Assembly: GCA_021647685.1 (NCBI GenBank)
Contig: JAKIUH010000089.1
Span: forward strand, 1 to 12,052
Direction of reading: 5' to 3'
Length of the DNA stretch: 12,052 nucleotides
From: Bacteroidales bacterium
GTDB lineage: Bacteria > Bacteroidota > Bacteroidia > Bacteroidales > NBLH01
A program made the position numbers and the translations under genes. Below, one piece after another: positions 1 through 6,191 of the stretch (positions are counted from its first letter, which is position 1; each line of letters begins with the position of its first letter). The notes under the pieces are model-generated. The model saw nothing but the letters and a program-made list of their open reading frames with translations, had not been told where the DNA came from and did no database searches.

Positions 1-137
1 CGGATTTACGCAGATTTTATTTTTACTATGTGAAAATAGTAGCACTGTTCTCCTGAATTGTGAAAACAACATGCGTAATAAAATATATCCGCAGATTACA
101 CGGATTTACGCAGATTTTATTTTTACTGTGTGAAAAT
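1..137. repeat. Direct repeat pair, dispersed-repeat style
   Basis: Bases 1-37 and 101-137 are the same 37-nt unit (it begins CGGATTTACGCAGATT) with one difference, at base 28 versus 128. The start-to-start distance is 100 nt. Within the second copy's left flank, the 8-mer CGCAGATT at 90-97 recurs at 109-116. Sequences built from alternating CGCAGATTA and CACGGATT words are, from general familiarity, common extragenic repeats in Bacteroidota; that is recollection, not a search. The first copy starts at the window edge, so the array may continue to the left. No believable gene overlaps it. Confidence 0.75.
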
Positions 138-310
138 TTCACAGCTCTGGAGAGCTGTGGTACGGATATGCGGCAGGGATTGAAGCGGATAGCCCGCAAA
201 ATCAAAACCGGATGCAAAACACGCCCCAAAAGAGCGGCGGAACAGAGCTACTTTTGGGGCAATGTTTTGCCGGTTTTGATTTGAGGACTATGAGCGAAAA
301 GCCCGTAGCC
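138..310. repeat. Structured extragenic element with two hairpins (REP/BIME-like candidate)
   Basis: Two inverted repeats lie here. CACAGCTCT (140-148) and AGAGCTGTG (151-159) are perfect complements two bases apart. A long interrupted stem pairs 199-210 with 271-282 (12 bp), 214-220 with 264-270 (7 bp) and 223-232 with 251-260 (10 bp). It leaves a GAT bulge at 211-213, a small internal loop, and an 18-nt apical loop at 233-250. The long hairpin is bracketed by related 13-mers, AGCGGATAGCCCG (184-196) and AGCGAAAAGCCCG (293-305), 11 of 13 identical. The block is noticeably richer in G+C than its surroundings. A multi-copy palindromic extragenic element or a structured RNA would both fit. It lies downstream of the minus-strand gene ending at 326 but lacks a clean T-tract, so a simple terminator is less likely. 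Short open frames crossing it look fortuitous. Confidence 0.55.
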
Positions 311-325
311 GCCCTAATAAAAAAT

Positions 326-1030
326 CTATTCTTTTATTTCGGTAATCTCGGAATATGATACTAATTTGCCTTTTTTATCATAATTTTCGGTTCGGACAAC
401 TCCTACTCCCTCTGCCATCCATTGTGCCGTGGAGGCGGATACTTTAATAAAAGCCATTTTTGTTTCGGTGGTGCTGGTTAATTTTACACAATCGAAAGTT
501 CCTGCCGGGGTAGTAAGTTTTTCAAATGCTTCTACTTTACGGTTTTTAATAACTGTGTGGATAGTCATGAGTTTCACTCCTTGATTGGTAACACTGATGT
601 CAATTTTTGCATCGGGAAAAGTTTGACCGACAGTAAGTTTTGAAGGAATACTCAAATTTTCCGAATTTACTTCTAAGTCCATCCCTTGATACTTATCGAG
701 TGTATTACCCATGTATGCATCCCAATTAATCTGAAAATCACCGTTTTCGCAACGTATGCTAAATTCATGAATCAATAAAGAATCGGGAACATCTTTAGAA
801 TCCTTGCTTTCTGTGCGGTTTTGAACTTTTACTTCCTGAAAACCAGCTCCTTCTTTATAGTCCAGTACCTTTTGATAAAGTTTTGAAGTTTCTTTTCCTT
901 TTTTATCGTAATACGTTGTGGTAACAATAGTTCCTACTTTAGTAGGAAAATAAAAACTGCAATCTTGAGCAAGTGCTTTTGTAAACAATGCAGTAATGAT
1001 TAAAAGACTTGTTAAAAATAGTTTTTTCAT
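326..1030 (-). CDS. Secreted protein of unknown function (TapB/DUF3108-like candidate)
   Basis: This is a 234-residue protein. Residues 1-21 form a Sec signal peptide: KK, a hydrophobic stretch, then ALA-Q, typical of signal peptidase I cleavage. The mature part begins with a CSFYFPTKVGT segment and is rich in short beta-prone stretches, with one near-terminal segment reading MAEGVGVVRTENYDKKGK. The pattern "text about a polymer-like object, a threshold, then GxG-V-R-x-E-x-Y-D-x-x-G-K" resembles Bacteroidota periplasmic proteins annotated as TapB or DUF3108-like, which are beta-rich and of unknown role. That link is a by-eye impression. The phrases TTPAGTFDCVKL and YDKKGK occur in such proteins. 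No catalytic motif is visible. The gene is alone on the minus strand, diverging from dprA with 155 nt between the starts. A loose promoter (AATTTTTG at 1060-1053 on the minus strand) is possible. The likely location is the periplasm or outer-membrane face. Confidence 0.7.
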   Translation of the reverse strand: MKKLFLTSLLIITALFTKALAQDCSFYFPTKVGTIVTTTYYDKKGKETSKLYQKVLDYKEGAGFQEVKVQNRTESKDSKDVPDSLLIHEFSIRCENGDFQINWDAYMGNTLDKYQGMDLEVNSENLSIPSKLTVGQTFPDAKIDISVTNQGVKLMTIHTVIKNRKVEAFEKLTTPAGTFDCVKLTSTTETKMAFIKVSASTAQWMAEGVGVVRTENYDKKGKLVSYSEITEIKE

Positions 1031-1140
1031 AATAAAATTTGTATTTAGTAAACAAAAATTGTGTTCAATTGAAACAAATTTACAAATTTCAGACTATATT
1101 CGTAGTAGAATAGTAAAATATAAATGTTTTAATTGATGAG

Positions 1141-1169
1141 TTGAAAAATATTAAAGACCAATATATTCG
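1141..1169 (+). promoter_or_regulatory. Candidate Bacteroidota promoter of dprA
   Basis: TTG at 1141-1143 is followed after 18 nt by TATATTCG at 1162-1169, one mismatch from the Bacteroidota -7 consensus TAnnTTTG. Transcription would start near 1176, leaving about 10 nt before the dprA ATG at 1186. A second TATATTCG copy lies at 1095-1102 without an obvious partner. Confidence 0.4.
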
Positions 1170-1185
1170 ATTTAAAGATTACTAA

Positions 1186-2295
1186 ATGTATAATGACTTG
1201 AAATATAAACTTGCTTTAAGCATGATTTCGGGAATTGGCAGTATTAATGCCAAAAAATTGATTGCACATTTTGGAACTGTAGCATCTGTTTTTAAAGCAA
1301 AACAAAAAGACTTGTTAAAAGTACCCGGCATCGGTAGTTTTTTAGCAAAAGAAATATTAAATACAGATGCATTATTTAGAGCAGAAAAAGAGATTGAATT
1401 TACCGAAAAACATAAAATTGATGTTCTCTTTTTTTTAGATAAGGAATATCCCGAAAAATTAAAACATTGCGAAGACGCTCCTATTATTCTCTATTACAAA
1501 GGAAATAAGGCGATACTTAATCAACAAAAAATAATCAGTATTGTAGGCACCCGAAATGCAACACGCTACGGTAAAGACAATTGCAACGAACTCATTAAAG
1601 ACTTGAAAGCAAATGGACACAGCCCGTTAATTGTAAGCGGGTTGGCTTATGGGATAGATATTTGTGCACATCAGGCTGCTTTAAAAAATGATTTGCCTAC
1701 GCTTGCCGTACTGGGTCATGGTTTACATACGATATATCCGGCAGCACATAAAAAAACAGCTAAGGAACTAATTGCCCAAGGAGGCGGCTTATTAACCGAG
1801 TTTCCAAGCAATTCCAAATTAGACCCTTCAAATTTTGTAAGGCGCAACCGTATAATCGCAGGAATTGCAGATGCTACGATAGTTATTGAATCGGCAAAAA
1901 AAGGCGGCTCATTAATAACTGCAGATCTGGCTAATTCATATAATCGCGATGTATTTGCATTTCCGGGAAGGCTAAATGATAAGTATTCTACCGGTTGCAA
2001 TTGGTTAATTAAAACAAACCGTGCAGCACTGATTGAAAGTGTAAAAGATATTGAATATATTTTGGGCTGGCAGCAAACAGAAAATAAACAGGCGGTTCAA
2101 AAACAATTATTTGTTGAACTTACGGATGATGAAAAAAAACTATTATCGGTATTTGGAGATGTGGAAGAATTAGCTATTGATATTATTTCGCTTAAAGCGG
2201 ATATGCCCATGAGCAAGGTTTCTGCATTGCTGCTAAATCTCGAATTTTCAGGATTAATCAAAAGTTTGCCGGGCAAAATATATGCAAAAATTTAA
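1186..2295 (+). CDS. dprA: DNA-processing protein DprA (Smf)
   Basis: At 369 residues this is the usual DprA length. DprA binds incoming single-stranded DNA in the cytoplasm and loads RecA during natural transformation; it is also widespread in species not known to be competent. The domains appear in the expected order. A helix-hairpin-helix/SAM-like N-terminus spans residues 5-60 (SGIGSINAKKLI and VPGIGSFLAKEIL). The Rossmann-like DprA core spans about 85-290, with VGTR (120-123), SGLAYGID (151-158), LGHGLHTIYP (176-185), NRIIAG (221-226), SAKKGGSLITADLA (236-249) and FPG (259-261). A C-terminal winged-helix region spans about 312-369. The stop codon TAA is inside the left arm of the downstream terminator. 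The ATG at 1186 places the HhH domain correctly. No other competence gene is in the window. The gene appears intact and single-cistron. Confidence 0.96.
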   Translation: MYNDLKYKLALSMISGIGSINAKKLIAHFGTVASVFKAKQKDLLKVPGIGSFLAKEILNTDALFRAEKEIEFTEKHKIDVLFFLDKEYPEKLKHCEDAPIILYYKGNKAILNQQKIISIVGTRNATRYGKDNCNELIKDLKANGHSPLIVSGLAYGIDICAHQAALKNDLPTLAVLGHGLHTIYPAAHKKTAKELIAQGGGLLTEFPSNSKLDPSNFVRRNRIIAGIADATIVIESAKKGGSLITADLANSYNRDVFAFPGRLNDKYSTGCNWLIKTNRAALIESVKDIEYILGWQQTENKQAVQKQLFVELTDDEKKLLSVFGDVEELAIDIISLKADMPMSKVSALLLNLEFSGLIKSLPGKIYAKI

Positions 2296-2324
2296 GGACA
2301 CCCGTAAAAGTGTCCTTAAATTTT
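2287..2324. terminator. Bidirectional intrinsic terminator between dprA and korB
   Basis: Bases 2287-2301 and 2310-2324 form a perfect 15-bp inverted repeat (core AAGGACAC / GTGTCCTT) around an 8-nt loop. The outer arms are AAAATTT/AAATTTT, so each strand reads out of the GC-containing stem into a T-rich tail, which suits the two converging genes. The left arm contains the dprA stop codon (2293-2295), and the korB stop is only 19 nt past the right arm. Confidence 0.85.
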
Positions 2325-2342
2325 AATATGATAAAATACGGT

Positions 2343-3362
2343 TTATTTTACTTCCCAAGTGTTTCCGCTATGCAATAGTTCGTCAACCGATTTAATTTTT
2401 GCATTTGCTTTCACTTCCTCGATTTGTGCTTCAACACGCTCATCGTAAGTATGTTCTGATACAGCACGAATAACGCCAAGTGCTACCGGAAAATCGGGAT
2501 AACGCATATTAATCAGTGCGAGATGCAGGCTTGGATCTTTTTCGTGAGCATCGTGTACCAAAATATCGTCTTCGGTATAACCGTCTTGACCAATAGTAAC
2601 CACTTTTAGTTTAAATCCGTCTAAAACCAGTCCTTTATTTTTTTCTTTACCGAAAATCATTTTTTCGCCATGACGTAAAATGATTTGGCGATCTTCTTTA
2701 TGTTCTCTATCGGTTAAATAAGCATAAGCTCCATGATTAAAAATCACGCAGTTTTGCAATACTTCAACCACCGATGTGCCTCTATGATTTTCAGCCTCTT
2801 TAAATATTTCTATATTTAATTTAACATTGGCATCCACTCCGCGTGCAAAAAATTTGCCTTGTGCACCAATAACCAACTCTCCCGGGTGAAAAGGTTGTTC
2901 AACCGTTCCGTATGGAGAAGTTTTGGTAACCTGACCAAATTTAGAAGTAGGCGAATATTGTCCTTTTGTTAATCCGTAAATTTGATTATTAAACAAAATA
3001 ACATTTAAATCAACATTTCGACGAACTTCGTGTATAAAATGATTACCACCAATCGCTAACGCATCGCCATCACCGGTAATTTGCCAAACACTTAGTTTAC
3101 GGTTGGCAGTTTTTGCACCGGATGCAATAGCACCGGCTCTACCATGAATTGAGTGAAATCCGTATGTACTCATATAATACGGAAAACGTGATGAACAACC
3201 GATACCAGAAATAACGGCATAGTTTTCCTTTTTTATATCCATTTCAGCCATTGCTTTCTGAACGGCATTAATAATGGCTATATCGCCACAACCTGCACAC
3301 CAGCGGATTTCCTGATCGCTTTTGAAATCCTGCGGTTTATATAATGGTTTTGTTTCAATCAT
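2343..3362 (-). CDS. korB: 2-oxoacid:ferredoxin oxidoreductase, beta subunit (KorB type)
   Basis: This 339-residue thiamine-diphosphate-binding subunit oxidatively decarboxylates a 2-oxoacid (2-oxoglutarate is most likely by family) to the acyl-CoA and passes electrons to ferredoxin. The TPP motif starts GDGDALAIGGNH at residue 97 and runs to NN at 125-126. Four cysteines fit the [4Fe-4S] ligands of the family: C22 and C25 in WCAGCGD, C56 in GIGCSSR, and C205 in LQNC. The first pair is usually seen as CPGC, here CAGC. A C-terminal PFP-beta extension follows. The ATG is 2 nt beyond the korA stop, and the strand carries a clear GGAGG about 11 nt before it, so translation is probably coupled to korA. 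No delta (ferredoxin) subunit follows, matching the two-subunit Kor type. Substrate choice between 2-oxoglutarate and another 2-oxoacid cannot be settled by reading. Confidence 0.95.
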   Translation of the reverse strand: MIETKPLYKPQDFKSDQEIRWCAGCGDIAIINAVQKAMAEMDIKKENYAVISGIGCSSRFPYYMSTYGFHSIHGRAGAIASGAKTANRKLSVWQITGDGDALAIGGNHFIHEVRRNVDLNVILFNNQIYGLTKGQYSPTSKFGQVTKTSPYGTVEQPFHPGELVIGAQGKFFARGVDANVKLNIEIFKEAENHRGTSVVEVLQNCVIFNHGAYAYLTDREHKEDRQIILRHGEKMIFGKEKNKGLVLDGFKLKVVTIGQDGYTEDDILVHDAHEKDPSLHLALINMRYPDFPVALGVIRAVSEHTYDERVEAQIEEVKANAKIKSVDELLHSGNTWEVK

Positions 3363-3364
3363 GA

Positions 3365-5206
3365 TTATTTTTCCTCCATAACTTTTAGTACAGCTTCTTT
3401 TAATTCCGAAACTGTAAATGGTAATCCCTGAACTTTATTGTATTGCTCGTATTCAAACTGTGGTAAACTCATTCGTAAATACTTTACAAACTGCCCTAAA
3501 TTAAGTTCACAAACAATACGTTTTTTAAATTTAGCCAATACTTCTTCGGTATTTTTAGGTAAAGGGCGAATATAGTTAAAATGAACCAATGCTACTTTTT
3601 TACCTTCTTCTTGAAGACTTTTCATTGTAGAAACCAAATGTCCGTAGGTTCCTCCCCAACCAATCATACAAACATCTGCATCCTCATCACCAATTATTTG
3701 TAAATCAGGAATATCATTGGCAATTTTTTCAACCTTTCCTTCGCGTAAGTTTGTCATGATTTCATGATTCTCAGGAACATAAGAAACCGTACCTGTAACA
3801 TCCATTTTTTCAAGACCACCAATTGTGTGCTCTAAACCTTCGGTTCCGGCTATTGCCCATTGGCGCACAAGATTTTCTGCATCACGCTTATATGGTTGAT
3901 AATTTTCATCGTTAGGTTTTGCTATTGGAGGATGAATTTCCGGCATATCTTTCATGGAAGGAATTCTCCAAGGTTCAGAACCATTGGCAATATAACCATC
4001 CGTTAATAAAATAACAGGAGTCATATGCTCCAAAGCAATTCTAGATGCTTCAAAAGCATAATTAAAACAATCCGATGGAGAACTTGCAGCTATTACAGGC
4101 AATGGGCTTTCACCATTTCTTCCGTATAATGCTTGAAGTAAGTCCGATTGTTCTGTTTTAGTAGGTAATCCTGTTGAGGGTCCACCTCGTTGAACATCAA
4201 CAATTACCAAAGGTAACTCAGTAATTACCGCTAAACCGATTGCTTCACTTTTAAGTGCCAAACCGGGTCCTGATGTAGTAGTTACCGCCATTGAGCCGGA
4301 GAAACTGGCACCAATTGCAGTACAGATACCGGCAATTTCATCTTCAGCTTGAAATGACTTAACTCCAAGGTCTTTTCTTGCAGCTAATTCTTGTAATATA
4401 TCTGTTGCAGGAGTAATCGGATAAGAACCGATAAAGAGTTGTAAATTTGCTTTTTCAGCAGCCGCTAATAAACCCCATGCCGTAGCAATATTTCCACTGA
4501 TATTCCGGTAAGTACCTTTTTCAATTTTGGCAGGCTCTACTCTATATGAAGGAAGTGCTTCAATAGTATCGGCAAAATTATATCCTGCCCGTAAAACCTT
4601 TTTATTTGCTTCAACAATTTCCGGAACTTTTGCAAATTTTTTCTCGAAAAATTTCTCGGTATAATCCAAAGGTCTGTGAAACAAATAATATACAATACCT
4701 AAGGCAAACATATTTTTGCTTCGAAGGATACTCTTTTTATCCAAACCTGAATCTTTCAAGGTTTCTAATGTTAAAGATGAAATTGGTGCTTCAATAATAT
4801 GAAAATCACCAAATTTTTTATCCTTTAAAGGATCATCCATACAACCTGCTTTTTTCAAATTTTTGGGCGTAAAAGTATCGATATCCACAATAATGGTACC
4901 TCCGCTTTTCACCCATTTCATATTTGCTTTTAAAGCAGCCGGGTTCATTGCAACTAATACATCGGCATAATCGCCCGGAGTATAAACCTCCATATGCCCA
5001 AAATGCAGTTGAAAACCTGAAACGCCCCCAACAGTACCCTGCGGGGCTCTAATCTCTGCCGGATAATCCGGAAATGTGGCAATGTCATTACCAATAAGAG
5101 CTGAGGTGTCAGAAAATTGCATTCCGGTAAGTTGCATTCCGTCACCAGAATCGCCGGAAAATTTAATGACTACTCTATCCAGTTCTTTAACAATTTTTTC
5201 GCTCAT
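3365..5206 (-). CDS. korA: 2-oxoacid:ferredoxin oxidoreductase, fused gamma-alpha subunit (KorA type)
   Basis: This 613-residue protein is the partner of the downstream beta subunit. Residues about 12-200 are the gamma (catalytic-domain POR) part with GDSGDGM at 18-24 and AEIRAPQGTVGG near 50-61. Residues about 238-450 are the alpha N-terminal pyrimidine-binding domain with YPITPATDI at 262-270 and the strongly conserved QRGGPSTGLPTKTEQSDL at 339-356. Residues about 505-600 are the PFOR domain II, with GWGGTYGHL. The gamma-alpha fusion is normal for KorA of anaerobes and many Bacteroidota. Together KorA and KorB run a CoA-dependent, ferredoxin-linked step of the TCA cycle, oxidative or, with strongly reduced ferredoxin, reductive. 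The gene starts the operon; a -7 box lies 38 nt upstream. No frameshift or missing block is seen. Confidence 0.96.
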   Translation of the reverse strand: MSEKIVKELDRVVIKFSGDSGDGMQLTGMQFSDTSALIGNDIATFPDYPAEIRAPQGTVGGVSGFQLHFGHMEVYTPGDYADVLVAMNPAALKANMKWVKSGGTIIVDIDTFTPKNLKKAGCMDDPLKDKKFGDFHIIEAPISSLTLETLKDSGLDKKSILRSKNMFALGIVYYLFHRPLDYTEKFFEKKFAKVPEIVEANKKVLRAGYNFADTIEALPSYRVEPAKIEKGTYRNISGNIATAWGLLAAAEKANLQLFIGSYPITPATDILQELAARKDLGVKSFQAEDEIAGICTAIGASFSGSMAVTTTSGPGLALKSEAIGLAVITELPLVIVDVQRGGPSTGLPTKTEQSDLLQALYGRNGESPLPVIAASSPSDCFNYAFEASRIALEHMTPVILLTDGYIANGSEPWRIPSMKDMPEIHPPIAKPNDENYQPYKRDAENLVRQWAIAGTEGLEHTIGGLEKMDVTGTVSYVPENHEIMTNLREGKVEKIANDIPDLQIIGDEDADVCMIGWGGTYGHLVSTMKSLQEEGKKVALVHFNYIRPLPKNTEEVLAKFKKRIVCELNLGQFVKYLRMSLPQFEYEQYNKVQGLPFTVSELKEAVLKVMEEK

Positions 5207-5243
5207 GATTAATATATGTAGTTTTTATATTATTTTTCCAATG

Positions 5244-5251
5244 CAAAGTTA
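5244..5251 (-). promoter_or_regulatory. Candidate -7 box of the korAB promoter
   Basis: The minus strand reads TAACTTTG here, an exact match to the Bacteroidota -7 consensus TAnnTTTG. The -33 region is weaker: TTC rather than TTG at 5275-5273, 21 nt upstream. Transcription would start near 5238, giving a leader of about 30 nt before the korA ATG at 5206. Confidence 0.5.
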
Positions 5252-5336
5252 TTATTCTTATTTTAATTATGTGAATATATCGATATAAATTTACTCCTTG
5301 TTTTTAGCTGATTTCAATCGTTTGCAAAGAAAATTC

Positions 5337-5356
5337 TATTTAGACTCAGTATAAAT
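5337..5356. promoter_or_regulatory. Candidate operator, copy 1 of a 20-bp imperfect dyad
   Basis: TATTTAGACTCAGTATAAAT is an imperfect inverted repeat (ATTTAnA...TnTAAAT type). It matches 18 of 20 positions with the copy at 5518-5537, 181 bp away in the same divergent intergenic region. It lies just upstream of a TAACTTTG at 5380-5387 on the plus strand and about 90 nt upstream of the korA -7 box. The dyad form suggests a dimeric regulator site; its shape is loosely like DtxR/IdeR-family metal-repressor boxes. That family guess is inference only. Confidence 0.4.
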
Positions 5357-5379
5357 AGGCGCTTATAGCTTATTTTTAC

Positions 5380-5387
5380 TAACTTTG
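5380..5387 (+). promoter_or_regulatory. Candidate plus-strand -7 box in the korA-thiS intergenic region
   Basis: TAACTTTG followed by CA is an exact TAnnTTTG match. No good TTG lies 18-21 nt upstream, where the sequence is instead TAGG/GCTTATAG. If used, it would give the thiS-like gene a leader of about 170 nt that contains the second dyad copy. The remaining leader sequence is very AT-rich, and no thiamine riboswitch core (CTGAGA...) is visible in it. Confidence 0.4.
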
Positions 5388-5517
5388 CAAAGTCATAAAA
5401 ATTTTTATTTATAAAAAAATATTATACATGCATAGTATTTATGTTTTACAACATTGTATAAAAAAGAATATTTTAATGATACAAAAATAAGAAAAGAAAG
5501 ATTAATAGTGCTCCTGT

Positions 5518-5537
5518 TATTTAGATTCAGTCTAAAT
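5518..5537. promoter_or_regulatory. Candidate operator, copy 2 of the 20-bp dyad
   Basis: TATTTAGATTCAGTCTAAAT contains a perfect 7-bp inverted repeat, ATTTAGA (5519-5525) and TCTAAAT (5531-5537), around TTCAG. It differs from the copy at 5337-5356 at two positions only. It sits 26 nt before the thiS-like ATG at 5564, where binding could block transcription or its start. An imperfect -7-like TAAATTG overlaps its right arm. Two matched dyads in one divergent promoter region suggest shared regulation, but no regulator is encoded here. Confidence 0.45.
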
Positions 5538-5563
5538 TGTAAAAATAAATAAATTAAACTAAA

Positions 5564-5770
5564 ATGAAAATAAGTCTAAATAATCGTCCGGAAATAATTT
5601 CTGATAAAGAAGAAATGACACTTCAAGAGTTAATTTTATATAAAAATTATTCATTCCATATGTTGGTTACAAAAGTTAACGACCAACTTATCAGAAAAGA
5701 AGAACGTGATAAAACCATTATTAGAGATGGGGATAATGTGCTGGTTTTACATTTGATAAGTGGTGGTTAA
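5564..5770 (+). CDS. thiS: ThiS-like ubiquitin-fold sulfur carrier protein
   Basis: This 68-residue protein has the beta-grasp carrier pattern: a first strand MKISLNNRPEII, a mid-segment LVTKVNDQLI, then IIRDGDNVLVLHLISGG. The C-terminal Gly-Gly is the adenylation and thiocarboxylation site that defines ThiS and MoaD. The length and the VNxxxI...DGDxVxxLxxISGG pattern favour ThiS, which supplies sulfur for the thiazole of thiamine in the cytoplasm. A MoaD or other sulfur-carrier role cannot be excluded. It stands alone: no thiG, thiF, thiH, moaE or adenylyltransferase gene is near it, so its activating enzyme must be encoded elsewhere. The nearest genes are korA (divergent; a thiamine-diphosphate-dependent enzyme, a pairing that may be chance) and ftsB 104 nt downstream, which has its own promoter. 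No TPP riboswitch is visible upstream. The ATG is the only sensible start. Confidence 0.82.
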   Translation: MKISLNNRPEIISDKEEMTLQELILYKNYSFHMLVTKVNDQLIRKEERDKTIIRDGDNVLVLHLISGG

Positions 5771-5827
5771 TTAAATATTATTTTTCAGAATTTTTCAACC
5801 TACAAGCAGTTTTTAAGAAAGAATCTA

Positions 5828-5858
5828 TTGCAAAAATATAAGAATAGTATTATTTTTG
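5828..5858 (+). promoter_or_regulatory. Bacteroidota-type promoter of the ftsB-like gene
   Basis: TTG at 5828-5830 is followed after 20 nt by TATTTTTG at 5851-5858, an exact TAnnTTTG. Predicted start of transcription is near 5865, about 10 nt before the ATG at 5875. This is the cleanest match to the phylum consensus in the window, and it argues that the gene is not simply read from thiS. Confidence 0.6.
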
Positions 5859-5874
5859 TAAAAATTATTAGTCA

Positions 5875-6186
5875 ATGGAAATTCCCTTACATAAAGTTTT
5901 TCAAAGCTTCATCAAAAATAAATATCTGATAACTGCAGTAGTTTTTTTTATATGGATTGCTGTTTTAGACTCATATAGTTGGTATGATCGAATACGATTG
6001 GAAAAAAACCTTAATAATCTTAAAGCAGAGAAATCTTTTCTCGAAAAAAAAATTAAACAGGATTCTGTAAATCTGCATGACTTAAAAACAAACAAAAGCA
6101 ATTTGGAAAAATTTGCTCGAGAAAAATATCTGATGAAAAAAGATAATGAAGATATTTTTGTAATTGTTACAGAAGAAGATAAATAA
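5875..6186 (+). CDS. ftsB: Septum formation initiator, FtsB/DivIC family
   Basis: This 103-residue single-pass membrane protein has a short cytoplasmic N-terminus (residues 1-16) and a membrane segment at about 17-34 (YLITAVVFFIWIAVLD). A periplasmic coiled coil at about 40-80 is rich in Leu/Lys/Glu heptads (LEKNLNNLKAEKSFLEKKI). The family's closing box follows as LEKFAREKYLMKKDNEDIFVI (about 78-98; compare the usual ARExYxMK...ED-F-I). FtsB/DivIC proteins bridge FtsL and FtsQ/DivIB in the divisome and help activate septal peptidoglycan synthesis. No other divisome gene is nearby, as is common for this gene. The stop codon is 5 nt from the end of the converging transporter gene; a weak A/T-only hairpin (6181-6197) followed by a T-run is the only termination signal seen. 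The symbol follows the family and could equally be divIC. Confidence 0.88.
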   Translation: MEIPLHKVFQSFIKNKYLITAVVFFIWIAVLDSYSWYDRIRLEKNLNNLKAEKSFLEKKIKQDSVNLHDLKTNKSNLEKFAREKYLMKKDNEDIFVIVTEEDK

Positions 6187-6191
6187 GCCCT

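Noticed and set aside
26..284. Short open frames on both strands over the left-edge repeat block (26-229 minus, 60-284 plus)
   Set aside because: They cross direct repeats and hairpins, show no recognisable family or promoter/RBS, and overlap each other on opposite strands, so they look fortuitous.
1..325. CRISPR array or tRNA in the left-edge repeat region
   Set aside because: There are only two repeat units 100 nt apart, no regular spacers and no cloverleaf or CCA-type end was found.
5388..5563. Possible TPP riboswitch upstream of thiS
   Set aside because: The stretch is very AT-rich and has no CTGAGA-type core or the second conserved TPP-binding block.
5964..5973. A third TTTAGACTCA match to the dyad, inside the ftsB-like gene
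   Set aside because: Only the left half matches, the right arm does not follow, and it lies in coding sequence, so it is probably chance.
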